A DNA stretch of 64,000 nucleotides from Salinilacustrithrix sp034522155 (GCA_034522155.1 JAXHLP010000012.1:130554-194553); one strand, 5' to 3'; positions 1 through 7,622 are shown, counted from the first letter of the stretch. Notes: generated by a model not told the origin, from the sequence alone. Translations and numbers: made by a program.

Positions 1-98
1 TCCCACGCATCCTCGAGCGGGTGCTGCTCGCCGGTGTCGACGCCGTGTACTCGGACCACGTCGACCGGATGGTCGACGCCCTCGACCGGGTCGGGTGA
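1..98 (+). CDS. Glycerophosphodiester phosphodiesterase, C-terminal end (partial)
   Basis: Only the last 31 codons and the TGA at 96-98 are inside the window. The frame contains AGVDAVYSDHVDRM, the pattern of the last barrel strand of glycerophosphodiester phosphodiesterases (a Gly-Val-Asp, then Ser-Asp and a further Asp). A complete GDPD at 52260-53021 ends with the similar IGVDGIMTDRPAVL. The enzyme would hydrolyse glycerophosphodiesters to glycerol-3-phosphate and an alcohol. The catalytic residues lie upstream of the window, so activity cannot be judged. It converges on lepB with a 10-base gap. Confidence 0.6.
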   Translation, partial: PRILERVLLAGVDAVYSDHVDRMVDALDRVG

Positions 99-108
99 TG
101 GCCGTGTC

Positions 109-729
109 TCAGATCAGGCCGAAGTCGTTCACGGGCCAGACGATGATGAACGCCGTGCCCACGATGTCTTGCTGGGGGATGAACTTGAAACGCCGGGAGT
201 CGTCGGAGAAGTCCCGGTTGTCGCCCATCACCCACACGTGGCCCTCGGGCACCGTCTCCTGGGCGAAGGTGGAGGTCGTCACCCCGGTGTCGAGGTAGTT
301 CTCGTCGAGCGGTGCGCCGTTGATGTACACCTGGCCGTCTCGCCCCTCGACGGTCTCGCCGGGCAGCGCCACCACCCGCTTGATCAGCTCGGAGATGCCG
401 TCGGGTCCGGTGCCACCGGGACGGTCGAAGACGATGATGTCGCCGCGGTCGATGTCGCTGACGTCGTCGTCGAGCTTGTTGACCAGCACCCGATCGCCCT
501 TCACGAGGGCTGGCACCATCGACTCGGACGGGATGTAGAACGCCTGGATCAGGAAGGTCTTGACGACCAACGCCACCACGAGCGCGCCGACGATGACCGC
601 GACCCACTCGATGGCCGAGCGCGCCGACCTCGACAGCCCGTGGCGCGGCGGTTCGTCCGACCCACGGAGCTCGTCGGGGACGGTCGTGTCGGCGGGCTCG
701 GCCGGCCCCGGCGATGTGGGGTGGGTCAC
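109..729 (-). CDS. lepB: Signal peptidase I
   Basis: Membrane serine protease that removes signal peptides from secreted proteins. The 206-residue product has a proline-rich cytoplasmic N-terminus (1-39), one membrane segment (about 40-60), then the family boxes: PSESMVPAL with the nucleophile Ser70, KRVVALPGE with the general base Lys117, and the MGDNRDFSDDSR box near the C-terminus. The GTG start at 729 was chosen because it lies downstream of the pafC stop (770), keeps the single membrane anchor, and has a TACACT -10-like hexamer nine bases upstream. A longer reading frame would overlap pafC by 130 bases. It is probably expressed with, or just after, the pafBC unit. Confidence 0.93.
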   Translation of the reverse strand: MTHPTSPGPAEPADTTVPDELRGSDEPPRHGLSRSARSAIEWVAVIVGALVVALVVKTFLIQAFYIPSESMVPALVKGDRVLVNKLDDDVSDIDRGDIIVFDRPGGTGPDGISELIKRVVALPGETVEGRDGQVYINGAPLDENYLDTGVTTSTFAQETVPEGHVWVMGDNRDFSDDSRRFKFIPQQDIVGTAFIIVWPVNDFGLI

Positions 730-769
730 AGCCGTTCGAGTGTACGAGCTTGACCCGGCGGCCCCGCGG

Positions 770-1714
770 TCAGCGGCCGTAGCGGGCCAGGATCCGTGCT
801 GCCGCGTCGGCGCCGGCCTCCTGGAGGTCGTCCGGGCCGTCGAACGGCACTGCCGTCGGCCCGAGACGAAGCAACAGGCGCTCGAGCCACGGGCGCGCAC
901 TGACCACCAGCCGACACCGGATGCGGCCGGAGGGCAGGTACTCGACGTCGCTGGTCGGGTACTGCTCGATCAGCCACGCGTCCTCGCCGTCGATCTCGAG
1001 CCCGACCGTGGGCAGATCCGAGGTCGGCGAGAACGACGAGGGCTCGCCGGGGACCTCGCCGGGCTCGAAGTTCTCGCCCGTGGGCGTCGCCGCGTCGATG
1101 CGGTCGAGCCGGAACACGCGATGCTCCCCCGTCGCTCGGCAGTGGGCGTCGAGGTACCACGCGCCGTCACGCTCGAAGAGCCGCAGCGGTTCGACGTCGC
1201 GCTCGGTGTGCTCGTTGCGGGCGTGGCTGAAGTACGAGAGGTGGACGACCGTCGAGCTGGCGATGGCCTGATCGAGGGTCCGATGGAGCTCGGCAATGGC
1301 GGGATCGAGCACCACGGCCAGGTCGTCATCGAGGTCGACACCGAGCACCGCGGCCACCTTGGCCACGCCGCGGGCCAGGGCGCCGTCGGGATCGTGGCCG
1401 GGCTGCGCTGCCGCGATGACGCCGGCGGCCAGGATCGACAGCGCCTCGTCGCGCGAGAGGCGCAGCGGCCGCTCGAAGAAGTTCGTGTAGTCGATCGACA
1501 CGTGCTCCTCGTCGATGTCGACCTCGATCAGGCTGTCGGGCGTGTAGGGGTACAGGCCCACGAGCAACACCACGCCGAGGTCGGCTGCGAGCTCGTCGGG
1601 TGTGATGTCGAAGCGCTCGCACACCTCGTCGACCCGGGGCCGGTCGCGCGCCGCGATCCACGGGACCATCGACAGGATCCGACCCAGGCGGTCGGTGGCG
1701 CTCGGGCGCGCCAT
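770..1714 (-). CDS. pafC: WYL-domain transcription regulator PafC
   Basis: A 314-residue protein with an N-terminal winged-helix part and a WYL domain (about residues 150-230; the signature appears as GAWYLDAHCRATGEHRVFRLDRID). In mycobacteria PafB and PafC form a heterodimer that activates the LexA/RecA-independent DNA-damage response. The name follows that family knowledge plus position: two tandem WYL genes downstream of the proteasome genes. The ATG at 1714 overlaps the pafB stop as ATGA, so the two are translationally coupled in equal amounts, as expected for a heterodimer. A longer upstream frame would run antiparallel-free through pafB coding sequence and is rejected. Confidence 0.9.
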   Translation of the reverse strand: MARPSATDRLGRILSMVPWIAARDRPRVDEVCERFDITPDELAADLGVVLLVGLYPYTPDSLIEVDIDEEHVSIDYTNFFERPLRLSRDEALSILAAGVIAAAQPGHDPDGALARGVAKVAAVLGVDLDDDLAVVLDPAIAELHRTLDQAIASSTVVHLSYFSHARNEHTERDVEPLRLFERDGAWYLDAHCRATGEHRVFRLDRIDAATPTGENFEPGEVPGEPSSFSPTSDLPTVGLEIDGEDAWLIEQYPTSDVEYLPSGRIRCRLVVSARPWLERLLLRLGPTAVPFDGPDDLQEAGADAAARILARYGR

Positions 1715-2643
1715 CAGGCCGTTCCCGTCATCTCGTCGAGCCAGGCGACCAGGTCGTCGCGCAGCTCCGGGGGATCGAGCAGCTCGGCGTCGTCGAGGAA
1801 GCCGAGGACGAAGCTGCGCAGCCCGTCGGCGTGGCGGACCTGGAGCTCGAGGATCACGCCGCCGTCGTCCTGCCAGGTGCGGGCGACGCCGGGGCCCACC
1901 AGTCGGGCGGCCAAGGCCGCCTGGGGCGGGTCCACGCGCACGCGCGCCGTGATCGGTTCGCCCTCCCCCAGCGCCCACGCGTCGAGCTGGAGCCGCGCAC
2001 CGGCCGGGTCGACCACGATCTCGGCCGAATCGGGCCCGTCGACGTCGACCCCACCGTCGATGCGATCGAGTCGGAACGACCGGCGGTCGTCGGCGTTGTG
2101 GTCGTGACCCTGGAGGTACCAGTGGCCCCGCTCGTGGTGGAGGCGGAACGGATCGACGACGCGGTCCTTGCCCCGGTAGTGGAAGCGCAGGCGGCGGTGC
2201 TCGGCCACGGCTTCGAACACGGTGGCGAGGTGGGGCGCGGACGGAATCACGGCACTTCCGCCACCGTCGGTCGCCCCCGGTGCACCCCCGAGCTTGTCGA
2301 GTCCGGTGCGCACGTCGGCACCCTCGAGGCGCACCGCGTTGGCCGCGAGGTGCATGGCGGCGAGCTCGTCGGTCTCGAGTCCGGGGTCGGGCAGGCCGTA
2401 CTCGTCCTGGTCGATGCGATACCCGTCGATGGCGGGCATCGTCCCGGGCACCGGCTCGATCCGCAGCGGGATGTCCATCTCCCGGAGGTCGTTCTTGTCG
2501 CGCTCGAAGGCCCGCTTGAAGGAGGCATCGTCCCCGGGGTAACCGGGGATGCGACGGTGGATCTCCTCGGCGCTCAGGGGCCGTTCGGTGTGGAGCAGCT
2601 CGGCGATCAGGTCGAGCAGCCGTTCGAGCTTCGGAACCGCCAT
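1714..2643 (-). CDS. pafB: WYL-domain transcription regulator PafB
   Basis: A 309-residue partner of PafC. The N-terminus (MAVPKLERLLDLIAELLHTE) is the helix-turn-helix start typical of WYL regulators, and the WYL core reads GHWYLQGHDHNADDRRSFRLDRIDG. The ATG at 2643 is supported by a -10 hexamer TAGTCT at 2656-2651 (minus strand), seven bases upstream, so the transcript probably begins at the start codon. pafBC therefore appears to have its own promoter, separate from pafA. Upstream, between pafB and the DUF3866 gene, lies one copy of a 56-bp dispersed repeat. Role by family: DNA-damage response activator. Confidence 0.92.
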   Translation of the reverse strand: MAVPKLERLLDLIAELLHTERPLSAEEIHRRIPGYPGDDASFKRAFERDKNDLREMDIPLRIEPVPGTMPAIDGYRIDQDEYGLPDPGLETDELAAMHLAANAVRLEGADVRTGLDKLGGAPGATDGGGSAVIPSAPHLATVFEAVAEHRRLRFHYRGKDRVVDPFRLHHERGHWYLQGHDHNADDRRSFRLDRIDGGVDVDGPDSAEIVVDPAGARLQLDAWALGEGEPITARVRVDPPQAALAARLVGPGVARTWQDDGGVILELQVRHADGLRSFVLGFLDDAELLDPPELRDDLVAWLDEMTGTA

Positions 2644-2692
2644 CGGCCGGAGACTATCGAGCGGTCGGTCCTGAACCCGGCGGTGCGCGAGG

Positions 2693-2748
2693 GGTTCGGC
2701 GCGTTCGCGCGTCCCTGGTGGTGCACCGCGCCGACCGGCGCGGTCGTC
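2693..2748 (-). repeat. 56-bp dispersed palindromic repeat, copy A
   Basis: On the minus strand this stretch reads GACGACCGCGCCGGTCGGCG and onward to a CGCGCGAACGCGCCGAACC end. It matches 55941-55996 (plus strand) at 51 of 56 positions. It contains a perfect 8-bp stem with a four-base loop (ACCGCGCC, GGTC, GGCGCGGT). It begins on the stop codon of the DUF3866 gene and lies in the gap before pafB. It could act as a terminator or be a REP-like element. Confidence 0.75.
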
Positions 2749-3763
2749 AGTCGGTTTGGGGCTCGGCGGCCAGAACGCCCGCGGCGCCGGCGGCGGCGAA
2801 GAACAGCGGGTCGTCGTCGGGCCCCCGGCCCATCGAGCGCACCTCGAGCGAGCGCTCGGCCAGCAGGGCGGGCACGTCGCCCGGGTCGACGACGTGCACC
2901 TCGTGTCGCGCGTCGGACACCTCGGCGCCAGCAACGGTGGCAACCTCGACCCGGCTGCGGGTCAGCGCCAGGATCGTCGACACGTGGTGGCTCGCGCCCC
3001 GGTGGCGCGGCCTCGGGTCGGCTTCGGACGCCCGGACGCAGCAGATCGGTCGCCCCCCGAGCGCCGCGGCCGCGTCGAGGATCCCCGCCACCTCGACGGC
3101 GGTGGTTCCGAGTGCGGAGTCGGTACCGACGACCCCCGGGCCCATGCCGACCACGATGAGGTCGGCGTCGTCGGCATGCACCGCCAGGGCCAGTGCTGAC
3201 GGAACCGAGACCGCCTCGCGCATCCCGCCGAACGCGTGCCCGGCGGTGATGGTCGCGTGCACGAGGCCGAGGTCGACCATCGACACCACGAGATCGGACA
3301 GGGCCATCGGCAGCGCCGCGCCGTCGGTCATGACGTACACGACCTGACCGCCGGGGTGGCGGGCCTGGAACGCGGCGGCCACCACTGGCACCTGGCTGTG
3401 CAGGGAGCAGACGACGACCGGCGTTCCGGCGAGGTGAGCGGGCGGGTCGAGTGCCTCCTCGGCCGCGCCGGTGTCGGTCTGCAGGCTCGTGTAGCGCTGC
3501 TTCATGATGTGACCGGGCCCGGGCTGCGACCACGACTCACGGGCGAGGTTCCAGTGGACGACGTGCCAGCCGCCGGTCCCGAGTCCGAGGTCCACGGCGG
3601 TGGTGTTGAACACGACGGGGTTGCCCACGGCCACCGGACCGACCTGGTCGGTCAGGACGTAGGCGCGTTCAGGCGGCTGGTCACCGTCGACGACCCAGAC
3701 CCGTTGCAGCCCCGGCCGCTCCTCGATGATCTCCGTGACCCACCCCGTCCGGAAGGAAGGCAT
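2747..3763 (-). CDS. DUF3866 family protein
   Basis: A 338-residue protein of a family known mainly from actinobacteria and without assigned function. The N-terminal part (VTEIIEERPGLQRVWV; NPVVFNTTAVDLGLGTGGWH) followed by GHIMKQRYTSLQ is characteristic of DUF3866. The remainder has alternating hydrophobic stretches and Gly-rich turns (GMGPGVVGTDSALGTTAVEV), suggesting a soluble alpha/beta fold. It starts four bases after the pafA stop, so it is co-transcribed with pafA. This insertion between pafA and pafB is absent from the mycobacterial locus as I know it. Its location suggests a link to pupylation, but nothing in the sequence shows a mechanism. Confidence 0.8.
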   Translation of the reverse strand: MPSFRTGWVTEIIEERPGLQRVWVVDGDQPPERAYVLTDQVGPVAVGNPVVFNTTAVDLGLGTGGWHVVHWNLARESWSQPGPGHIMKQRYTSLQTDTGAAEEALDPPAHLAGTPVVVCSLHSQVPVVAAAFQARHPGGQVVYVMTDGAALPMALSDLVVSMVDLGLVHATITAGHAFGGMREAVSVPSALALAVHADDADLIVVGMGPGVVGTDSALGTTAVEVAGILDAAAALGGRPICCVRASEADPRPRHRGASHHVSTILALTRSRVEVATVAGAEVSDARHEVHVVDPGDVPALLAERSLEVRSMGRGPDDDPLFFAAAGAAGVLAAEPQTD

Positions 3764-3767
3764 CCGC

Positions 3768-5126
3768 CTACAAGCCGGCGATGAGGCGATCGACCCGGTC
3801 GTCTTGCGACTTGAACGGGTCCTTGCACAGCACGGTGCGCTGGGCCTGGTCGTTGAGTTTCAGATGCACCCAGTCGACGGTGTAGTCGCGGTTGCGCTCC
3901 TTGGCCCGCCGGATGAAGTCGCCCCGGAGCCGGGCCCTGGTCGTCTGGGGCGGGGTCTCGACGGCCTCGTCGATGGTCAGGTCGTCGGTCATGCGATCGA
4001 CCAAGTCGGCCGACTGGAGCTTGTAGAACAGCCCGCGCTTGCGGTCGACGTCGTGGTACTGGAGGTCGATCAGGCTCACCGTCGGGGAGTTGAGCGGCAG
4101 GTCGTGCTTGTCGCGGTACCGCTCGATCAGGTGGTACTTGGTGACCCAGTCGCATTCCCGCGACAGCTCCAGGGGATCGCGCTCGAGGCCCTCCATGACG
4201 TGGGTCCACATCTCCAGGGCGACCTGCTCCTGCTCGGGCAGTCCCTTGCGATCGGCGTAGGTGATGGCCCGCTCGAGGTACATCTGCTGAATCTCGAGTG
4301 CCGACAGCTCACGCCCGTTGGCGAGGCGCACGTTGCGTCGGCAGGTGATGTCGTGGCTGATCTCGCGGATGGCGCGGATCGGGTTCTCCAGGGTCATGTC
4401 GCGCATCACGACCGACGGGTCCTCGAGCATCCGCAGGAGGATCGCGGTGGCACCGACCTTGAGGTAGGTGGCGTATTCGCTCATGTTCGAGTCGCCCACG
4501 ATGACGTGGAGACGTCGATAGCGCTCGGCGTCGGCGTGGGGCTCGTCGCGGGTGTTGATGATCGGCCGGCTGCGGGTGGTGGCCGAGCTGACGCCCTCCC
4601 AGATGTGCTCGGCGCGCTGGGCCAGGCAGTAGGTGGCGCCCCGCGCCGTCTGCAGGACCTTGCCGGCGCCGGCGTAGATCTGGCGAGTCACGAGGAACGG
4701 GATGAGGTGCTCGGAGTACGAGCCGAAGTCGTCATGGCGGCTCGTCAGGTAGTTCTCGTGGCAGCCGTAGGAGTTGCCGGCCGAATCGGTGTTGTTCTTG
4801 AACAGGTAGATGACGCCGCGGATGCCCTCTTCGCGCAGCCGCTGCTCGGCACTGGTCAGGAGTTGCTCGAGGATCCGCTCGCCGGCCTTGTCGTGGGCGA
4901 CGAGGTCGAGGATGTCGTCGCACTCGGGCGTCGCGTACTCGGGGTGCGAGCCGACGTCGAGATACAGCCGCGCCCCGTTGGCGAGGAAGACGTTGGAGCT
5001 GCGGCCCCACGACACGACGCGCCGGAACAGGTACCGAGCGACCTCGTCGGGACTCAGCCGGCGCTGACCACGCAGTGTGCACGTGACGCCGTACTCGTTC
5101 TCGAGTCCGAAGATCCGACGCTCCAC
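3768..5126 (-). CDS. pafA: Pup--protein ligase PafA
   Basis: Joins the C-terminal glutamate of Pup to substrate lysines using ATP. The 452 residues from the chosen GTG equal the length of the M. tuberculosis enzyme. Diagnostic segments: MERRIFGLENEYG at the start (metal and ATP-binding glutamates), YLDVGSHPEYATPE with the catalytic Asp, FKNNTDSAGNSYGCHENY, and TRDEPHADAERYRRLHVIVGDSNMSE. The GTG at 5126 is preferred over the TTG at 5135 because a TAGGTT -10 ends seven bases upstream (5139-5134), consistent with a leaderless transcript. It lies downstream of a STAS-domain gene and upstream of DUF3866. Confidence 0.97.
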   Translation of the reverse strand: MERRIFGLENEYGVTCTLRGQRRLSPDEVARYLFRRVVSWGRSSNVFLANGARLYLDVGSHPEYATPECDDILDLVAHDKAGERILEQLLTSAEQRLREEGIRGVIYLFKNNTDSAGNSYGCHENYLTSRHDDFGSYSEHLIPFLVTRQIYAGAGKVLQTARGATYCLAQRAEHIWEGVSSATTRSRPIINTRDEPHADAERYRRLHVIVGDSNMSEYATYLKVGATAILLRMLEDPSVVMRDMTLENPIRAIREISHDITCRRNVRLANGRELSALEIQQMYLERAITYADRKGLPEQEQVALEMWTHVMEGLERDPLELSRECDWVTKYHLIERYRDKHDLPLNSPTVSLIDLQYHDVDRKRGLFYKLQSADLVDRMTDDLTIDEAVETPPQTTRARLRGDFIRRAKERNRDYTVDWVHLKLNDQAQRTVLCKDPFKSQDDRVDRLIAGL

Positions 5127-5180
5127 GCGCAGCAACCTATCGGCGCGCCCGGCGGGGCGGGCGCCATCGCGTCGGGAGTC

Positions 5181-5699
5181 TCAGCGGTCGCGGCCGCCGG
5201 GATGCACGTCCCAGCCGGTGCCATAGCCCTGCGTGGCGAACTCGCGCGCCTGGAGCGCGTCGGGGACGCTGGTGAAGACGATGAACCGCGTGGGGATGCC
5301 CCACCGCTCGAGGACGAGGCGGCTGGAGAGACGTCCCGCGACGAGGCAACGATCGACGCCGTCGCCGGGGTCGGGCAGGGCCCCGCAGATGGTCTCGAGG
5401 GCGCTGTGGTCGAGGAGCGTGGCCCGGTCGAGGTTGACGATGATGGCCTCGGCCGACGTCGCGGCCTCGGCGATGGCCGGCACGACCCGCTGGGCGAGCG
5501 CGTTGTCGAGGCCGCCGTCGAGATCGACGATGGTCACGCCGCGCCGGAGCGAGACGTGGAGGTGCCCGTCGGCGAGGTCGAGGACTGGCGTCGGGCTGGT
5601 GATCGGCTCGTCCTCGCTCGCGCCCGCCCGCGTCCCGAGGCTTGCCGGATCCGATGGTGCCGGCCCGATGGTCGTGGGGTCATCGGCGAGGGTGGACAT
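5181..5699 (-). CDS. STAS-domain protein (anti-sigma-factor antagonist-like)
   Basis: A 172-residue protein. After a Pro/Thr-rich leader of about 40 residues comes a STAS-like fold: two strands around VSLRRGVTIVDLDGGLDN, then EAIIVNLDRATLLDHSALETI, the strand-turn-helix in which antagonists of the SpoIIAA/RsbV type carry a phosphorylatable Ser. Here DHSALETI places a Ser (after Asp-His) at that position. A normal antagonist would bind an anti-sigma kinase, but no such kinase gene is in the window. It sits between prcA and pafA with its own strong promoter and a ribosome site (AGGAG at 5707-5703). The partner, and any role in proteasome control, are unknown. Confidence 0.65.
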   Translation of the reverse strand: MSTLADDPTTIGPAPSDPASLGTRAGASEDEPITSPTPVLDLADGHLHVSLRRGVTIVDLDGGLDNALAQRVVPAIAEAATSAEAIIVNLDRATLLDHSALETICGALPDPGDGVDRCLVAGRLSSRLVLERWGIPTRFIVFTSVPDALQAREFATQGYGTGWDVHPGGRDR

Positions 5700-5720
5700 G
5701 ACGGGCTCCTGATCGGCTAC

Positions 5721-5757
5721 GTTGCAATCAGGTTACAACCCGTCACGGGATTGTCAA
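5721..5757 (-). promoter_or_regulatory. Promoter of the STAS gene with two palindromes
   Basis: Reading on the minus strand: -35 TTGACA (5757-5752), a 16-base spacer, and -10 TAACCT (5735-5730). The spacer holds a perfect 11-base palindrome CCCGTCACGGG (5739-5749). An imperfect dyad GTTGCAATCAGGTTACAAC (5721-5739) covers the -10. Start of transcription is expected near 5723, giving a leader of about 24 bases. The palindrome placement suggests repression by an unknown factor. Confidence 0.65.
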
Positions 5758-5774
5758 CGGGAAACCCGCGATTC

Positions 5775-6464
5775 TCACTCGCTGCCGTCGCCGAGCACGG
5801 CGGCGAGCTCGTCGCCCTCGATCCGTTCGAAGGTGCGTCGGCCGTTGGTGCGGGTCAGGACGGCCACCTCGAGGTCACCGACCCCGAGCCGGTGTTCCGG
5901 GCCCGACAGCGCGCTGACGGCGGCCTGCAGGGCCCCGGCGAGATCGGCGCCCTCGACGTAGGCCTCCTCGAGCCGTGCGGTGATCGTCTCGGTCTCGCCG
6001 CCGAGGACCGAGAAGCGGTACTCGTCGACGACGGAGCCGTCGTAGAGGATGTGGAAGAGCTCGTCGCCGGACGGCTCGTCGCCGACCTCGGCCACGAGGA
6101 TCTCCACCTCCATGGGCTTCATCTCGTGGGTGAAGATCTGACCGAGCATCTGGGCGTAGGCATTGGCCAGGCTGCGGGCGTCGACGTCCTCGCGCGAGAA
6201 CTGGTACCCCTTCAGATCGGCGTGGCGGACACCGGCGACCCGCAGCTGGTCGAACTCGTTGTACTTGCCGACACCGGCGAAGGCGATCCGGTCGTAGATC
6301 TCGGAGATCTTGCGCAGCGTCGACGACGAGTTCTGCGCGCAGATCATGATGCCGTCGGCATAGGTGACCGCGCACAGGCTGCGACCCCGGGCGATGCCTT
6401 TCCGGGCGTAGTCGGCCCGGTCCTTCATCACCTGCTCGGGTGCGACATAGAACGGTGTGCTCAT
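5775..6464 (-). CDS. prcA: 20S proteasome alpha subunit PrcA
   Basis: Forms the outer gated rings of the 20S core. The 229-residue protein begins MSTPFYVAPEQVMKDRADYA with the alpha-type N-terminal helix, followed by RKGIARGRSLCAVTYADG and the KYNEFDQLRVAGVRHAD segment conserved in actinobacterial alpha subunits. As expected for alpha subunits it has no propeptide with a catalytic threonine. The ATG at 6464 overlaps the prcB stop as ATGA, coupling synthesis of alpha and beta. Length is slightly shorter than the M. tuberculosis protein because the acidic C-terminal tail is short. Confidence 0.96.
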   Translation of the reverse strand: MSTPFYVAPEQVMKDRADYARKGIARGRSLCAVTYADGIMICAQNSSSTLRKISEIYDRIAFAGVGKYNEFDQLRVAGVRHADLKGYQFSREDVDARSLANAYAQMLGQIFTHEMKPMEVEILVAEVGDEPSGDELFHILYDGSVVDEYRFSVLGGETETITARLEEAYVEGADLAGALQAAVSALSGPEHRLGVGDLEVAVLTRTNGRRTFERIEGDELAAVLGDGSE

Positions 6465-7282
6465 CGCTGCGAACCTCCTCCGTTGGTGCCGGCCGAACGG
6501 TCGAGACTCTCGACCAACGTCTCGAAGCGCTGGCGGACCTCGGCCTCGTCGAGGCGGGCGAAGCCGTCGGCCTCGATGGTGGCCACGATCGGGAAGATGC
6601 CACGCACGAGGTCGGGTCCGCCGGTGGCCGAGTCGTCGTCGGCTGCCTCGAACAGGGCCCGGATCGCCAGGTCGGTGGCGTCGTCGGCGGTCATCTCGTC
6701 GCGGAAGCCGATCTTGATCACGGTGCCCGCGTGCAGTGAGCCCGAGCCGGTGGCGGCGTGGTGCATCTCCTCGTAGCGACCGCCGGTGACGTCGAACTCG
6801 AACAGGCGCCCGATCCCGCGGCTGCGGTCGTAGCCGGCGAACAGCGGGACCACGGGCATGCCCTGCATGGCGGCCGGCAGGTGGTTGCGCACCATGGCTC
6901 CGAGCTGGTTGGCCTTGCCCTCGAGGCTGAGGTGGTTCCCCTCGACCTTCTCGTAGTGCTCGAGCTGGAGCTGGAACAGCTTGACCATCTCCATGGCCGG
7001 GCCCGCGGCTCCGGCGATCGCCACGCCCGACCAACGGTCGGCGGGGAACACCTTCTCCATCGATCGGTGGCTGATCAGGTTGCCCGCCGTGGCCCGCCGA
7101 TCGCCGGCCATCACGACGCCGGTCGCCGTGCGGATCGCCACCACGGTGGTGCCGTGGGTGATCGTCAGCGGATGCGTCGTCGCCTCACCGAGGCGTGTGG
7201 CCGGATCGCGGCCGTGGGCGCGGAGCAGCGAAGCGAAATCTGGTCCCGGGTCGGTGTCCGGGTGGAAGAACGGCAGTGTCAC
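6461..7282 (-). CDS. prcB: 20S proteasome beta subunit PrcB
   Basis: Catalytic ring subunit. From the GTG at 7282 the precursor has 273 residues; a 44-residue propeptide ends in Gly44 and self-cleavage would expose Thr45 (HG|TTVVAIRT) as the N-terminal nucleophile. Asp in MAGDRRATAGN and Lys in SMEKVF supply the rest of the active site. The tail ADDDSATGGPDLVRGIFP is nearly identical to mycobacterial PrcB. The GTG was preferred to a TTG at 7315 because TAGGGT (7295-7290) lies seven bases upstream. A strong hairpin region separates it from pup, so prcBA seems to be its own transcription unit. Confidence 0.96.
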   Translation of the reverse strand: MTLPFFHPDTDPGPDFASLLRAHGRDPATRLGEATTHPLTITHGTTVVAIRTATGVVMAGDRRATAGNLISHRSMEKVFPADRWSGVAIAGAAGPAMEMVKLFQLQLEHYEKVEGNHLSLEGKANQLGAMVRNHLPAAMQGMPVVPLFAGYDRSRGIGRLFEFDVTGGRYEEMHHAATGSGSLHAGTVIKIGFRDEMTADDATDLAIRALFEAADDDSATGGPDLVRGIFPIVATIEADGFARLDEAEVRQRFETLVESLDRSAGTNGGGSQR

Positions 7283-7324
7283 ACGGCGGACCCTATCTGC
7301 GGTCAGTCGACCCAACCTGTGCCC

Positions 7325-7381
7325 GACGAATGCGAAGCATTCGTCACGAACCCGGAGGTCGCCCCGCGACCGACGGGTTCG
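7325..7381 (-). terminator. Double hairpin between pup and prcB
   Basis: Just after the pup stop come two inverted repeats: CGAACCC/GGGTTCG (7347-7353 and 7375-7381) enclosing an inner GGTCGC/GCGACC hairpin, then a perfect nine-base stem GACGAATGC-GAA-GCATTCGTC (7325-7345). The prcB -10 follows 30 bases later. The arrangement fits termination or attenuation after dop-pup, which would allow Pup to be made in excess over the proteasome core. No U-run is present, as is common in high-GC actinobacteria. Confidence 0.65.
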
Positions 7382-7384
7382 CGG

Positions 7385-7585
7385 CTACTGCCCACCCTTC
7401 TGGATGTAGGACTTCACGAAGTCCTCGGCGTTCTGCTCCAGCACGTCGTCGATCTCGTCGAGGAGGTCGTCGAGTTCGGCCTTGATCTTCTCGCCGGACT
7501 CGGACGTGGCGGGCACGTCGTCGACGACTTCTTCCTCTTCCTCACGGGTGGGCGTGGACTTCTTCTTCTGTTCCCGTTCAGCCAT
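7385..7585 (-). CDS. pup: Prokaryotic ubiquitin-like protein Pup
   Basis: A 66-residue, highly charged, largely disordered tag. It has a Lys/Glu-rich N-terminal half, a predicted coiled-coil helix (about 34-52, AELDDLLDEIDDVLEQNAED) that docks on the Mpa coiled coil, and the tail FVKSYIQKGGQ. It ends in Gln, so Dop must deamidate it to Glu before ligation. The ATG at 7585 is preferred over an earlier in-frame ATG at 7669, because that one lies inside dop and would add a tail foreign to the family. It follows dop by 37 bases. Confidence 0.98.
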   Translation of the reverse strand: MAEREQKKKSTPTREEEEEVVDDVPATSESGEKIKAELDDLLDEIDDVLEQNAEDFVKSYIQKGGQ

Positions 7586-7622
7586 CACCGAACTCCAGGT
7601 CGGGTCGAGGTCATGACGGTCG

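Noticed and set aside
109..900. Longer lepB starting at 900
   Set aside because: It would overlap pafC by 130 bases and adds a Cys/Arg-rich leader foreign to signal peptidases.
3726..6776. A 1016-codon open frame on the plus strand opposite pafA and prcA
   Set aside because: It is the antisense shadow of conserved proteasome genes; high GC keeps stop codons rare. Its composition (Val/Gly/Asp/Leu repeats) matches no family.
6461..7315. TTG start for prcB at 7315
   Set aside because: The GTG at 7282 has a TAGGGT -10 seven bases upstream, and the shorter propeptide keeps Thr45 after Gly44.
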